NCBI RefSeq assembly: GCF_003860585.1
Contig: NZ_CP034159.1
Coordinates: forward strand, 2,542,001-2,606,000
Length of the DNA stretch: 64,000 bases
Reading direction: 5' to 3'
From: Kaistella carnis
GTDB taxonomy: Bacteria > Bacteroidota > Bacteroidia > Flavobacteriales > Weeksellaceae
Shown: one piece after another, positions 16,643 to 26,212 of the stretch
How positions within the stretch are numbered: the first letter of the stretch is position 1
How the letters are laid out: each line of letters begins with the position of its first letter
Translations under genes and position numbers: made by a program
The notes under the pieces: generated by a model
Told to the model about the DNA's origin: nothing
The model's database searches: none
What the model saw: only the letters and a program-made list of their open reading frames with translations

Positions 16643-17053
16643 ATGCATATTAATTCTAAAATACTATTTTTCTGTTTTATACTGGTTTTATTTCTGGTAC
16701 CTAATTTTGTATTCGGTTGCGCCGTAAATAATCAAGCGGAAAAATCAGAAAAGTCTTTCGTTGCATTAGAATTCAGGCAGTCATTTGCGGAAGCAAAGCC
16801 GGAATGTTCCAGCGGAGACTGTGAAGATGAATGTTGTCATCCTAAATCCCATCAATGTTCAACTGGTGACTGTTCTGCAAACTGTAGTGGAAATACTTGC
16901 AGTTCCTTTCAGTATCCACTCGCTGATAGTAATAAGCTCGAAAATTCTCAAAACAAGTTTGATCTTACTTCCAAAAGATCACAATTCTATTATCTTAATC
17001 CGTTTTATTCTAATGGATTTAACACCATTTGGCAACCGCCAAAAATAGGTTAA
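16643..17053 (+). CDS. Small secreted Cys-rich protein with C-terminal IWQPPKIG
   Basis: The 136-aa protein has an N-terminal signal sequence (ILFFCFILVLFLVPNFVFG). A Cys cluster spans about residues 55-90 (CSSGDCEDECC, HQCSTGDC, ANCSGNTC), suited to binding thiophilic metals. The C-terminus is YSNGFNTIWQPPKIG. The same ending recurs in the small proteins at 50206-50532 (IWQPPQLG) and 49670-50056 (IWLPPKLS), each also ahead of an RND pump gene. The relatives look like the DUF6660-type small proteins of Flavobacteriia. Function unknown; a periplasmic metal-binding or pump-accessory role is inferred from context. Confidence 0.6.
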   Translation: MHINSKILFFCFILVLFLVPNFVFGCAVNNQAEKSEKSFVALEFRQSFAEAKPECSSGDCEDECCHPKSHQCSTGDCSANCSGNTCSSFQYPLADSNKLENSQNKFDLTSKRSQFYYLNPFYSNGFNTIWQPPKIG

Positions 17054-17254
17054 ATACGCTTCTTACAGCCCTAGTTATGCGATGTCCTAAAGTGCTTTTG
17101 TGCTTTGTTGTATCGTTGTACTTGCTGTACTCAACATTTTAATTCAGCGAAAATACTAGTATGGTTCTATTCAAAATAGCACACGATTAAATCGTAGAGC
17201 TAGTCCATGCCTCACGCATTTTCTAATTCAATCTCAAACTTAAATCTAAATTTC

Positions 17255-17656
17255 ATGAAAAATTTGACATTTGGAATGATGGCCGTATTGGCCTTGTTCC
17301 TATCTTCCTGTAATAGCCCTGAAACCAATAAAAACAATGAAGTTGTAAATGCTGCTGTCGTTAATGGTCAGCCGAAAGTTGGCGACCTTCTTTCAAACGA
17401 TGAAGTATGCATGGTAAATAATGCCTATATGGGTAAAAAACAATTAGAAGTAAAATATGACGGCAAAATTTATTACGGCTGTTGCGCAGATTGTCAGGAG
17501 AAGATCCCGACCCTGGAAAGCGCACGTATTGCTGTGGACCCGGTATCTAAGAAACCTGTAGATAAAGCAACTGCGATTATTGCAAAGGCAGACGAAAATG
17601 ATAATGTATTGTATTTCGAAAATAAATCCAACTATGAAACTTATTTTAATAATTAA
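17255..17656 (+). CDS. Lipoprotein with YHS/TRASH-like metal-binding segment
   Basis: The lipoprotein is 133 aa. ATG 17255 is chosen because it gives a proper lipoprotein signal (FGMMAVLALFLSSC); the in-frame ATG at 17207 would bury it. The mature part contains SNDEVCMVNNAY and KIYYGCCADCQEK, a Cys pattern like TRASH/YHS modules that bind Cu or other soft metals. It lies between the small Cys-rich gene and a DUF3347 gene in the cus-like operon. It probably acts in the periplasm as a metal sink or chaperone. Confidence 0.65.
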   Translation: MKNLTFGMMAVLALFLSSCNSPETNKNNEVVNAAVVNGQPKVGDLLSNDEVCMVNNAYMGKKQLEVKYDGKIYYGCCADCQEKIPTLESARIAVDPVSKKPVDKATAIIAKADENDNVLYFENKSNYETYFNN

Positions 17657-17675
17657 CAACTTAAAAATCAAAACA

Positions 17676-18293
17676 ATGAAAATAGCAGTAATAGGTCTTT
17701 TGACCATTGGCGCATTAACACTAAGTGCCTGCACAGAAAATAAAGAGAAAACTTCTAACACTACCATGCAACACGATATGAATGGCATGAAAGAGGGCGA
17801 AACAATGGAGGATATGTCCATGAATGCAAACATGACCGTTGTTGATGCCACAAAATCCAGCGCTAATCTTGATGATCTTACTTTAAATTATATGCAACTC
17901 ACTGCAGCTTTGGCAGATGATGATGGTGGGAAAGCCGCTTCTGCCGCCAAAAATATGGTGCAATCACTCGCTAAAATTGACCAAAGCAATTTTGCGGCGG
18001 AGCAGAAAAAAGAGTACGCAGATATCGCCGCTGAGCTTAAAGAACATGCAGAACACATCGCGGAAAATGCCGGAAATATCGAACATCAAAGAGAGCATCT
18101 GGATTTATTAAGTGCAGACTTCTATGATTTGGTTAAAGATTTCGGCGCGTCAAAACCGGTCTACAAAGTCTTTTGCCCGATGTACAATGAAAGCAAAGGT
18201 GCTTTCTGGTTAAGTTCTTCTAAAGAGGTTAAAAATCCTTACTACGGCAAAGAAATGCTTACCTGTGGGGAAGTGCAGGAGGAAATTAAGTAA
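17676..18293 (+). CDS. DUF3347 lipoprotein, first of four
   Basis: The 205-aa protein starts at ATG 17676, which places the lipobox (TLSAC) correctly; the upstream in-frame extension is rejected. Conserved features are EHAEHIAENAGNIEHQREHLDLLS, VFCPMYNESKGAFWLSSSKE and NPYYGKEMLTCG, giving His, Met and Cys clusters. DUF3347 occurs alone or at the end of CusB adaptors in Bacteroidota, which supports a periplasmic Cu/Ag-handling role. It lies 14 bases ahead of the split RND pump. Confidence 0.8.
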   Translation: MKIAVIGLLTIGALTLSACTENKEKTSNTTMQHDMNGMKEGETMEDMSMNANMTVVDATKSSANLDDLTLNYMQLTAALADDDGGKAASAAKNMVQSLAKIDQSNFAAEQKKEYADIAAELKEHAEHIAENAGNIEHQREHLDLLSADFYDLVKDFGASKPVYKVFCPMYNESKGAFWLSSSKEVKNPYYGKEMLTCGEVQEEIK

Positions 18294-18307
18294 ACTGATA
18301 CACTACC

Positions 18308-19591
18308 ATGATTCAAAATTTAATAAGATTATCTCTTAAAAACCGATACTTTGTACTGCTCATTGCCGCAGGTCTATTTATCTGGGGGATTTTTGCCGTC
18401 CGAAATAATCCAATTGATGCGATCCCTGATTTAAGTGAAAATCAGGTGATCGTTTTCACGGAATGGATGGGAAGAAGCCCGCAGATCATTGAAGATCAGG
18501 TGACTTTTCCGCTCGTGAGCAATCTGCAGGGAATTCCGAAAATTAAAAATATTCGGGCGTCTTCCATGTTTGGGATGAGTTTCGTGTATGTCATTTTCGA
18601 GGATGATGTCGATATTTATTGGGCAAGGACCAGAGTGATGGAACGGCTCAATTACGCACAGCGACTACTTCCGCAAGATGTAACCCCAACGCTCGGACCT
18701 GATGGTACCGGTGTCGGTCATGTTTACTGGTATCATTTAGATGCACCGGACATGGATCTCGGAGATCAGCGCGCCTTACAGGATTGGTATATAAAATTTG
18801 CCCTCCAAACTGTTCCTGGCGTTTCTGAAGTCGCCTCTTTTGGTGGTTTCGAAAAACAATATCAATTGGTGATCGATCCGGTAAAATTGCAGTATTACAA
18901 TATTTCTTTAATGGATGTAATGAACGCAGTGAAAACCAATAATAACGATGTCGGTGGCCGGAAATTCGAGATGGCAGATATGGCCTATATCATTCGTGGT
19001 CTTGGTTATATTAAGAATATTGAAGATATCGAAAGCATTTCTGTGGGCAATAATCAAGGCATTCCAGTTCGGGTGAAAGATGTTGCGTCTGTGCAAATGG
19101 GTGGCGATTTGCGGACGGGTATTTTTGATGTTGATGGCAAAGGAGAAGTAGTGGGCGGAATTATCGTTGCGCGCTACGGTGAAAACGCAGATAAAGTCAT
19201 CAATGATGTTAAGGAGAAAATGAAAGAGGTGGAAAAAGGTCTTCCGGAAGGCGTTACCTTAAAAACATCTTACGATCGAAGTACGCTGATAGAAGCAGCA
19301 ATTGATAATATCAAAACCAAACTGGTTGAAGAAATGATTGTGGTGGCGATTATTGTTATTGTTTTTCTTTTTCACTGGCGCAGTGCCTTGAGTATTATTA
19401 TTCAGATACCGATCACGATTGCCATTGCCTTTATTTTGCTGAATGCTTTCGGACTTTCCTCCAACATCATGTCACTTACAGGAATTGCCTTAGCAATTGG
19501 AGTGATCGTAGATAATGGAATTATCATGTCGGAAAATGCGTATAAAAATCTGTCGGATTGGCAGAATCATAATCAAAACAAAAACTCCTAA
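18308..19591 (+). CDS. cusA: CusA-like RND pump, N-terminal half (split gene)
   Basis: The 427-aa ORF corresponds to the N-terminal part of a CusA-type HME-RND transporter: TM1, the first periplasmic porter subdomains and TM2-TM4. It includes the proton-relay region ALAIGVIVDNGIIMSENAY near residue 400, the CusA-type version rather than the CzcA-type DFGxxVDG. It stops in the cytoplasmic loop with NHNQNKNS and the next ORF starts two bases later in the -1 frame. The downstream frame is open across the A-rich run 19573-19588, so a one-base change there would join both halves. Either a genuine two-piece pump, a frameshift, or an assembly error. Confidence 0.85.
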   Translation: MIQNLIRLSLKNRYFVLLIAAGLFIWGIFAVRNNPIDAIPDLSENQVIVFTEWMGRSPQIIEDQVTFPLVSNLQGIPKIKNIRASSMFGMSFVYVIFEDDVDIYWARTRVMERLNYAQRLLPQDVTPTLGPDGTGVGHVYWYHLDAPDMDLGDQRALQDWYIKFALQTVPGVSEVASFGGFEKQYQLVIDPVKLQYYNISLMDVMNAVKTNNNDVGGRKFEMADMAYIIRGLGYIKNIEDIESISVGNNQGIPVRVKDVASVQMGGDLRTGIFDVDGKGEVVGGIIVARYGENADKVINDVKEKMKEVEKGLPEGVTLKTSYDRSTLIEAAIDNIKTKLVEEMIVVAIIVIVFLFHWRSALSIIIQIPITIAIAFILLNAFGLSSNIMSLTGIALAIGVIVDNGIIMSENAYKNLSDWQNHNQNKNS

Positions 19592-19593
19592 TT

Positions 19594-21552
19594 ATGAAGA
19601 CCGATTGGTTTAAAAATATATTCCGGAAGAAAAGTAAAAAGCCGGATAGTTATAAAAAAATACCCGAAGATATTCGGATGAGTATCATTGAAAAATCCTG
19701 CAAGCAGGTCTCAAGAGGCGTCTTTTTTTCTACCGTGATTATTGTGGTTTCATTTCTCCCCGTATTTATGTTGACCGGGCAAGAAGGAAAATTGTTTCAT
19801 CCCTTGGCTTATACCAAGACTTTCATACTGATTGTTGATGCGTTTTTGGTCCTTACTTTAGCACCGGTGCTCATTTCTTTTTTTATGAAAGGAAAGTTTA
19901 AAGATGACAATACAAACCCCATTAATAGAGGTCTTGAAAGATTTTACGAACCTTTGATTAGATGGTGCATCAAGTGGAGAAAAACAACGCTGGGCATTAA
20001 TATTCTTGCACTTGTTATAAGTATACCGATGATGCTCAATCTCGGCCGGGAGTTTATGCCGCCTTTGGATGAAGGTTCCATCCTTTTTATGCCGGTAACG
20101 CTTCCTGATATTTCGAATTCAGAAGCAAAAAGATTGTTGCAGGTTCAGGATAAAATTATAAAAAGTGTTCCAGAGGTAGATCATGTTTTAGGTAAAGCGG
20201 GCAGAGCGAATACGGCTACTGACAATTCTCCGATTTCCATGATTGAAACCATTATTTTATTAAAACCTCAAGATGAATGGAGAGACGGAACGACCAAAGA
20301 AAGTTTGATCGATGAATTGAATGCAAAACTTCAGATCCCCGGCGTTACAAATGGCTGGACGATGCCTATTGTCAATCGGATCAATATGCTTTCCACCGGA
20401 ATTAGAACTGATGTTGGTGTTAAAGTATACGGAGAAAATTTAGACAGTATTTATGCCTTGTCACAACAAATTAAAACTGAACTGGTCGGTATTGATGGTA
20501 TCAAAGACATGTTCGTCGAACCGATCACAGGTGGTAAATACTTAGATATAGAAATAAACAAAGATGAAATTGGCAGATACGGTTTAAGTATTGATGACGT
20601 AAACACCGTCGTAGAAAGTGCTTTGGGAGGCATGAAACTAACCACAACCATTGAAGGAAGACAACGTTTCTCCGTCAATGCACGCTATGGTCAGGATTTT
20701 CGAAATAATATAGAATCGATCCGCAGATTGCCCCTACAAACCATGAAATTTGGGTCGATTCCTTTAAGTAATGTCGCAGATATTCAACTCTCCGAAGGTC
20801 CTCCGATGATCAATTCAGAAAATGCAATGTTGCGTGGTGCCGTTTTATTCAATGTCCGAGACCGGGATTTAGGAAGTACGGTGGAAGAAGCCAAGAAAAG
20901 GATAGATACCAAAATGGCAAAAATGCCAAAAGGATATTATGTGGAATGGAGCGGTCAATACGAGAATCTCATCCGCGGTGAGCAAACATTAAAGATGATC
21001 ATGCCGCTCGTTTTAGTGGTCATTTTCCTCTCCATGTATTTTGCCTTTAACTCTTATCGCGAAGCCTTTTTCAATCTCATCAGTATTCCTTTTGCTTTAA
21101 TTGGAGGTGTTTTTATGATATCGATTTGGGGCGTTAATCTTTCCGTCGCAGTCGCGGTCGGGTTTATCGCACTTTTCGGACTCGCAGTAGAAACCGGAAT
21201 TGTTATGGTCATTTATCTCAACGATGCCATGGTACAATTAGTGGCTAAAAACGGAAATTCTCGGGAAACCATTACCAACGAAGAATTGCGTGAATACGTG
21301 ATTTTCGGTGCTGCTAAAAGGTTACGGCCGAAAATAATGACCGTTTGTGTGACCTTATTTGGATTAGTCCCAATTCTTTGGAGTCATGGTGTTGGTAGTG
21401 ATATGATGAAACCTATCGTTTTGCCAATGGTAGGCGGTGTTTTCACGTCGGCCATTCATATTCTTTTGGTCACACCAATCATCTTTTTGATGCAGAAAGA
21501 ATGGGAATTAAATAAACTCGGGAAAATAGATGTGCTTGATGCTTCCCATTAA
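19594..21552 (+). CDS. cusA: CusA-like RND pump, C-terminal half (split gene)
   Basis: This 652-aa ORF continues the pump from the loop (EKSCKQVSRGVFFSTVIIV) through the second porter domain and the remaining membrane helices. The Met-containing motif NMLSTGIRTDVGVKVYG corresponds to the CusA Met ligand region and points to Cu(I)/Ag(I). The two ORFs sum to 1079 aa, close to an intact CusA. The start ATG lies two bases after the stop of the first half, so translational coupling is possible. The N-terminal segment (MKTDWFKNIFRKKSKKP) is basic, as expected for a cytoplasmic loop. Confidence 0.85.
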   Translation: MKTDWFKNIFRKKSKKPDSYKKIPEDIRMSIIEKSCKQVSRGVFFSTVIIVVSFLPVFMLTGQEGKLFHPLAYTKTFILIVDAFLVLTLAPVLISFFMKGKFKDDNTNPINRGLERFYEPLIRWCIKWRKTTLGINILALVISIPMMLNLGREFMPPLDEGSILFMPVTLPDISNSEAKRLLQVQDKIIKSVPEVDHVLGKAGRANTATDNSPISMIETIILLKPQDEWRDGTTKESLIDELNAKLQIPGVTNGWTMPIVNRINMLSTGIRTDVGVKVYGENLDSIYALSQQIKTELVGIDGIKDMFVEPITGGKYLDIEINKDEIGRYGLSIDDVNTVVESALGGMKLTTTIEGRQRFSVNARYGQDFRNNIESIRRLPLQTMKFGSIPLSNVADIQLSEGPPMINSENAMLRGAVLFNVRDRDLGSTVEEAKKRIDTKMAKMPKGYYVEWSGQYENLIRGEQTLKMIMPLVLVVIFLSMYFAFNSYREAFFNLISIPFALIGGVFMISIWGVNLSVAVAVGFIALFGLAVETGIVMVIYLNDAMVQLVAKNGNSRETITNEELREYVIFGAAKRLRPKIMTVCVTLFGLVPILWSHGVGSDMMKPIVLPMVGGVFTSAIHILLVTPIIFLMQKEWELNKLGKIDVLDASH

Positions 21553-21570
21553 AATTTAATCATAATTAAA

Positions 21571-22818
21571 ATGAAAAAAATAACACTCCTACTATTATTT
21601 GCCCTTTTTTCTGGCAAAATGAGTGCTCAGCAAATGCCTTTGTCTGAAATTTTAGACAGTATTGCCGCAAACAATCCCGTGGTGAAAATGTACGATGCAG
21701 AAGTGAGATCAATGGATGCCGCCGCCAAAGGTTCCAGAAGTTGGATTCCGCCTACTGTAGGTGCAGGTCTTTTGATGGCTCCTTATAATCCGCAACGGTG
21801 GAGCAGAGATGGCGATATGCTCGGAATGGGTTCTTTTGCGGTTTCGGTCGAACAGATGATTCCAAATAAAAAGAAATTGGATGCCAATGAAAATCTAATG
21901 CGTGCGATGTCATCTGTCGAAAGAGAAAAATTGACAGCCACTTTGAATGAAAATTTTCAGGATGCAAAAAAACTTTACTACGACTGGATTGTCCTGGACA
22001 AGAAAATAAAAGTAGTTAAGGATAATAAGAACATGCTCGACTTCATGATTCGCAATGCAGAAATTCGGTATAAAAACGGCCTCGGTAAAATTTCCGCCTA
22101 CTACAAAGCCAAGGCAGCACTAGGTTCAGCAGATAATATGCAACTCATGTATGATAATGATATCAAGGTTAAAAGAATTCGCTTGAATGCTTTGATGGGG
22201 AGAGATGCAATGGAAGAACTGGAAGTACAGCCTGATTTTACTTTAAACGATTATGGATTAGAACTTTTCGATCCAGAACTATTTTATCAAAACAGAAGCG
22301 ATCTCCGTGGTATCGATAAAGAAATTGACATCGCAAAATTGAAACAGAATCTGGAAAAACAAAATTTGCGACCTGAATTCGGCGTAAAATTCGAAAACAT
22401 GTTTGCATTTGGAGGTCAGCCGATGCAATATACCCTTATGGTGATGGCGAAAATTCCGCTGGTTCCGTGGGCTAGAAAAATGACCGATGCAAATATCGAA
22501 AGTTTACAGATCAAAGAAGAAGCATTGCTTGCTAAAAAAGCAGTGATGGTGAATGAATATAGTGGTCGGTCGTACGGCATGCGTAACGAATTAGAGCTGA
22601 ATAAAAAACAGATTCAATTGTATGAAAATACCATTATACCGGCCTTAAAAAATAATTACAAATTAATGCAGTTGGGTTACGAGCAAAATACGGAAGACCT
22701 TTTTACACTTTATGATGCATGGGAAAAACTCAATATGACGCAGTTAGAATATTTTGATATTCTGACAAAAGCGCTCCAAGCTCAAACCGAATTAGACCGA
22801 TTACTTGAAAGAAGATGA
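21571..22818 (+). CDS. TolC-family outer-membrane channel, CusC-like
   Basis: The 415-aa protein has a signal peptide (ITLLLLFALFSGKMSAQ) and two repeats of long helices with beta segments typical of TolC outer-membrane factors. It would form the exit duct of the CusCBA-like tripartite pump. It follows the pump by 18 bases. Its stop overlaps the start of the adaptor gene (ATGA at 22815-22818), indicating coupled translation. Confidence 0.85.
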   Translation: MKKITLLLLFALFSGKMSAQQMPLSEILDSIAANNPVVKMYDAEVRSMDAAAKGSRSWIPPTVGAGLLMAPYNPQRWSRDGDMLGMGSFAVSVEQMIPNKKKLDANENLMRAMSSVEREKLTATLNENFQDAKKLYYDWIVLDKKIKVVKDNKNMLDFMIRNAEIRYKNGLGKISAYYKAKAALGSADNMQLMYDNDIKVKRIRLNALMGRDAMEELEVQPDFTLNDYGLELFDPELFYQNRSDLRGIDKEIDIAKLKQNLEKQNLRPEFGVKFENMFAFGGQPMQYTLMVMAKIPLVPWARKMTDANIESLQIKEEALLAKKAVMVNEYSGRSYGMRNELELNKKQIQLYENTIIPALKNNYKLMQLGYEQNTEDLFTLYDAWEKLNMTQLEYFDILTKALQAQTELDRLLERR

Positions 22819-24053
22819 AAAAACTAATACTATTCACGCTCATGCTGTTTACTTTATCAGCATGTGAAAAAATAAAATTTTGGGAAGACACTCATTCGCA
22901 AGCGGATGAGCTACATACTTATACCTGTCCAATGCATCCAGAGATTATCTCAGATAAACCTGAGAAATGCCCGAAATGCGGAATGGATCTGGTGCTGAAA
23001 GATGCGCCTGCAAAAAAAGAAGATGGTATAAAACTGGACGATCTTTTAAAACCTACCAACAACTATGTTGTTTCTCAGTTGCCTGTCATTCGTCTATCCA
23101 AGGAAAATATTCCAACTACCGTGGAGGCTTTGGGTGTTATAGATTACGACACGCGTCAGATCGGAACAATCTCTTCCCGAATCGCAGGTAGAATTGAGAA
23201 ACTGTATGTAAGGTATAAATTCCAGAAAGTTTCCAAAGGTCAACGTATTTTGGACATTTACAGTCCAGAGTTGCTCACGGCACAGCAAAATCATTTATTT
23301 CTTTTGAAAAATGACCGTTCAAACTCGATGATGATTAATGCCTCGCGACAAAAATTGCTTCTTTTAGGAATGCCGGCGTCACAGATCCAAAGTATCAGCA
23401 GGAAAGGAAAACCAGATCTGAGTGTTCCTGTCTTTAGTAATTACAGTGGATATATTCAATCTGCAGGAGGTATGGCAAACTCATCGCAAGCGGATGATGT
23501 CATGCAGGCCAATTCAGTTACTGCAGAACTGCCACTTAAAGAAGGAATGTACTTGCAAAAAGGCGAAAATATTTTTACAATATATAATCCCAGTCGAAGT
23601 TGGGCGCTCCTCAATATTTTCGCCGAAGACATTGCTTTGGTAAGCAAAGGTCAGTCTGTTGCAGTTATTCCACAAAACGATCCTTCAAGTCGGTTTAAAG
23701 GTACCGTTGATTTTATTGAACCTTTTTTTCGACCCGGAAGCAAAACGGTTACCGCACGAGTTTATTTTGACAATAGTGTCGCAAAAATACCGATTGGTAC
23801 TCAGGTCAACGCAGAAATTGCAAGCCATTCCAAAGTAGCCGACTGGCTGCCGAAAACAGCCATTGTTTCTTTAGGTATGGATAAAATTGTCTTTAAAAAA
23901 GCACCTGGCGGTTTTACGGCACATAAAGTCGGGACCGGCGCTATCGTTAAAGATAAAATTGAAATTGTAAGCGGGCTAGAACCCGGCGATGAAGTGGCAG
24001 AAAATGCCCGATACCTAATGGACAGCGAAAGTTTTATTAAAGTAACTAAATAA
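22815..24053 (+). CDS. RND periplasmic adaptor with heavy-metal-binding domain (CusB-like, first)
   Basis: The lipoprotein is 412 aa, with lipobox LSAC at about residue 17. A heavy-metal-binding domain (HMBD) at about 36-60 contains [20 protein letters not shown]. Lipoyl, beta-barrel and membrane-proximal domains follow, typical of membrane-fusion proteins. It links the RND pump and the TolC channel, and the HMBD probably hands over Cu/Ag. It overlaps the TolC gene by 4 bases. Confidence 0.88.
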   Translation: MKKLILFTLMLFTLSACEKIKFWEDTHSQADELHTYTCPMHPEIISDKPEKCPKCGMDLVLKDAPAKKEDGIKLDDLLKPTNNYVVSQLPVIRLSKENIPTTVEALGVIDYDTRQIGTISSRIAGRIEKLYVRYKFQKVSKGQRILDIYSPELLTAQQNHLFLLKNDRSNSMMINASRQKLLLLGMPASQIQSISRKGKPDLSVPVFSNYSGYIQSAGGMANSSQADDVMQANSVTAELPLKEGMYLQKGENIFTIYNPSRSWALLNIFAEDIALVSKGQSVAVIPQNDPSSRFKGTVDFIEPFFRPGSKTVTARVYFDNSVAKIPIGTQVNAEIASHSKVADWLPKTAIVSLGMDKIVFKKAPGGFTAHKVGTGAIVKDKIEIVSGLEPGDEVAENARYLMDSESFIKVTK

Positions 24054-24066
24054 AAAAAGGATAAAA

Positions 24067-25263
24067 ATGAAATACAATATTTTAATAATGGCGCTTTTGG
24101 TTTTTCTTTTTTCCTGTAAAAAAGAAGAAGATCCGCACGCAAACCACGATATATACTATACCTGCTCCATGCATCCACAAATTGTGGCTGATAAACCAGG
24201 GAAATGTCCAATATGTCACATGGATCTGGTGCCTGTAGAAAAGAAAAAAAATGCAGACCCGAACGCTCTTGTGCTCAATGATGAACAGATAAAATTGGGC
24301 AATATAAAAACGATCAGTCTCTCAAATGATGACCTTTCCGATAAACTGACGCTCACTGGAACCCTTAATTTTGATCAGTATAAAATGCATTCCGTTAGTT
24401 CCCGCGTAATGGGCAGAGTTGAAAAATTATATTACAAAAATATCGGAGAATACGTTCCTCAAGGTTCACCTCTAATAGAAATTTATAGTGAAGAACTGAA
24501 TAATTCAAAACAGGAATATCTTTTGGCTTTAGAGCGGCAACATCTATTTAAAGGAAATACGTCCATCGATTTTGATCAGTTGCTCCAAAGTTCCCGCAAT
24601 AAACTTTCGTTGTGGGGAATGACTAAAGGCCAGATCAGCCAGTTGGAAAGAACCAGAAAAGCATCGTTGACCACAACTGTTTTTAGTACTGGATCAGGAT
24701 ATATAACTGATTTAAATATATCAGAAGGTGCCTATCTCTCAGAAGGTGGAACGATATTAACGCTTGCTGATCTTTCAACACTTTGGGCAGAAGCGCAGGT
24801 CTATTCTTCCCAAATGGCACTGATCCATCGGGATACAAAAGTGACAGTTTCTATTCCTGATCTAAACAATTTGAAAATTGATGGTAAAATCGATTTTACC
24901 AATCCCGAAATTAATTCCGCCAGCAGGATCAATCTGGTTCGGGTTTCCATTCCAAACAAAGACAAATTGCTTAAACCTGGCATGCCTGTTTACGTTCTGG
25001 TAGAAAACGAGTCGCGTACAACATTGACCTTACCAACTGATGCTGTGATCCGGGATGGAAAAATGGCGACGGTTTGGGTAAAAACTGCAAAAAATACCTT
25101 TGTAAATAGAATGGTAAAAACAGGCTTAGAAACCGATGACCGTATTGAGATTTTGTCGGGTGTTAAAGCAGATGATGAAGTTGTAGTATCAGGAACTTAT
25201 CTGCTCAATAGCGAATATATTTTCAAGAAAGGAGCAGATCCAATGGCGGGTCATGAAATGTAA
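24067..25263 (+). CDS. RND periplasmic adaptor with heavy-metal-binding domain (CusB-like, second)
   Basis: The lipoprotein is 398 aa (lipobox FLFSC near residue 17). An HMBD spans about 31-55 (TCSMHPQIVADKPGKCPICHMD) and the adaptor fold follows. Near the C-terminus it carries Met/His residues (DPMAGHEM). It is a diverged tandem paralogue of the preceding adaptor, 13 bases downstream. Two adaptors for one pump suggest a mixed hexamer or different metal ligands; this is inference. Confidence 0.87.
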   Translation: MKYNILIMALLVFLFSCKKEEDPHANHDIYYTCSMHPQIVADKPGKCPICHMDLVPVEKKKNADPNALVLNDEQIKLGNIKTISLSNDDLSDKLTLTGTLNFDQYKMHSVSSRVMGRVEKLYYKNIGEYVPQGSPLIEIYSEELNNSKQEYLLALERQHLFKGNTSIDFDQLLQSSRNKLSLWGMTKGQISQLERTRKASLTTTVFSTGSGYITDLNISEGAYLSEGGTILTLADLSTLWAEAQVYSSQMALIHRDTKVTVSIPDLNNLKIDGKIDFTNPEINSASRINLVRVSIPNKDKLLKPGMPVYVLVENESRTTLTLPTDAVIRDGKMATVWVKTAKNTFVNRMVKTGLETDDRIEILSGVKADDEVVVSGTYLLNSEYIFKKGADPMAGHEM

Positions 25264-25348
25264 AGTTTTCATCAACTTAATACATTCATTATCAACGTGG
25301 ATGCAGATTATAAAAAATAGTAAAATTAAAAACCATTAAAACACCAAT

Positions 25349-25906
25349 ATGAAAACAACTTTATATATAAAAAATATGGTGTGCGACCGCTGTAATTCGG
25401 CGGTGATGCGAGAACTAAATGCTTTAGGCTACCATGTTGAATCTTTAGAATTAGGACAAGTTGTATTGGATCAGGATACTCCAGTTGAGTTTACTAAACT
25501 GGAAAAGATTCTCCAAGAACTTGGTTTTGAACTCTTGATCGAGGAAACGGATGTCTTGATAGAAAAGATAAAAACAGCAATTATAAATAAAGTTGAGAAT
25601 CAAGACCATTCTAACCTTTCTACTTATTTAAGTTCGACTTTTAGTAAATCTTATCCTGTCCTGAGTAAATTATTTAGTTCAAAGGAAGGTATTTCCATCG
25701 AAAAATACAGGATTAATTTACAGATGGAAAAAGTAAAGGAAATGATCCAGTTAGGAGAATTGAATTTTTCAGAAATTGCCTATAGTTTAGATTATAACAA
25801 CAGTGGACATTTAGCGAAACAGTTTAAACATGAAACAGGTATGTCTATGACGGAATTTAAAAATCAACGAAAATGGGACAGAAAATCTATAGATGATATT
25901 GTGTAA
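25349..25906 (+). CDS. HMA-AraC fusion regulator
   Basis: The 185-aa protein joins an N-terminal HMA-like ferredoxin fold (residues 1-70) with metal-binding Cys12 and Cys15 in NMVCDRCNSAV, and a C-terminal AraC-type double HTH (about 85-180, with FSEIAYSLDYNNSGHLAKQF and the ending TGMSMTEFKNQR). This suggests a one-component regulator that senses Cu(I) or Ag(I) directly. It stands at the end of the cus-like operon, 85 bases after the second adaptor. Targets are unknown; palindromes at 26213-26248 and 33021-33052 are candidates. Confidence 0.8.
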   Translation: MKTTLYIKNMVCDRCNSAVMRELNALGYHVESLELGQVVLDQDTPVEFTKLEKILQELGFELLIEETDVLIEKIKTAIINKVENQDHSNLSTYLSSTFSKSYPVLSKLFSSKEGISIEKYRINLQMEKVKEMIQLGELNFSEIAYSLDYNNSGHLAKQFKHETGMSMTEFKNQRKWDRKSIDDIV

Positions 25907-26162
25907 GTAATAAACCGAATTCTACCAAGGGATGGTAATTTGATGTCCTATATTTGTATAGTAAGAAATAATTATTCAAAGACATAAACATTTTAATTTC
26001 AGGGGTTTCCCTTCAAAGCAATGTAAAAGATCTTAATATGATATTTTTTTCGAAATCGATTTTGTTGTAAACAAAAGTAAATCTTGGACGTAATAAAACC
26101 CAAGTTACAATGAGCATCTAGGCTCCGACATTCGTCAGTAAACTTTTACGAAGAAATATACA

Positions 26163-26210
26163 TTAGAGAAGAGATGATGTTATAATTTGAATTCGAAAGT
26201 TCTCTTCATA
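26163..26210 (+). promoter_or_regulatory. Structured element resembling 34755-34800
   Basis: GAGAAGAGATGATGTTATAATT here compares with GAGAAGAGGTGATATTTTAATT at the second site (19 of 22 bases). Both are followed by CGAA and TTCTCT, which pairs back to the first arm. Both lie upstream of HMA genes with an SGGSCC tail. It may be an RNA leader, attenuator or operator. Confidence 0.35.
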
Positions 26211-26212
26211 GT

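Noticed and set aside
19560..19600. Canonical programmed -1 frameshift in the split pump
   Set aside because: The A-rich run reads C-AAA-AAC in frame rather than a perfect X-XXY-YYZ heptamer, and no clear downstream stem was seen; kept only as a possibility.
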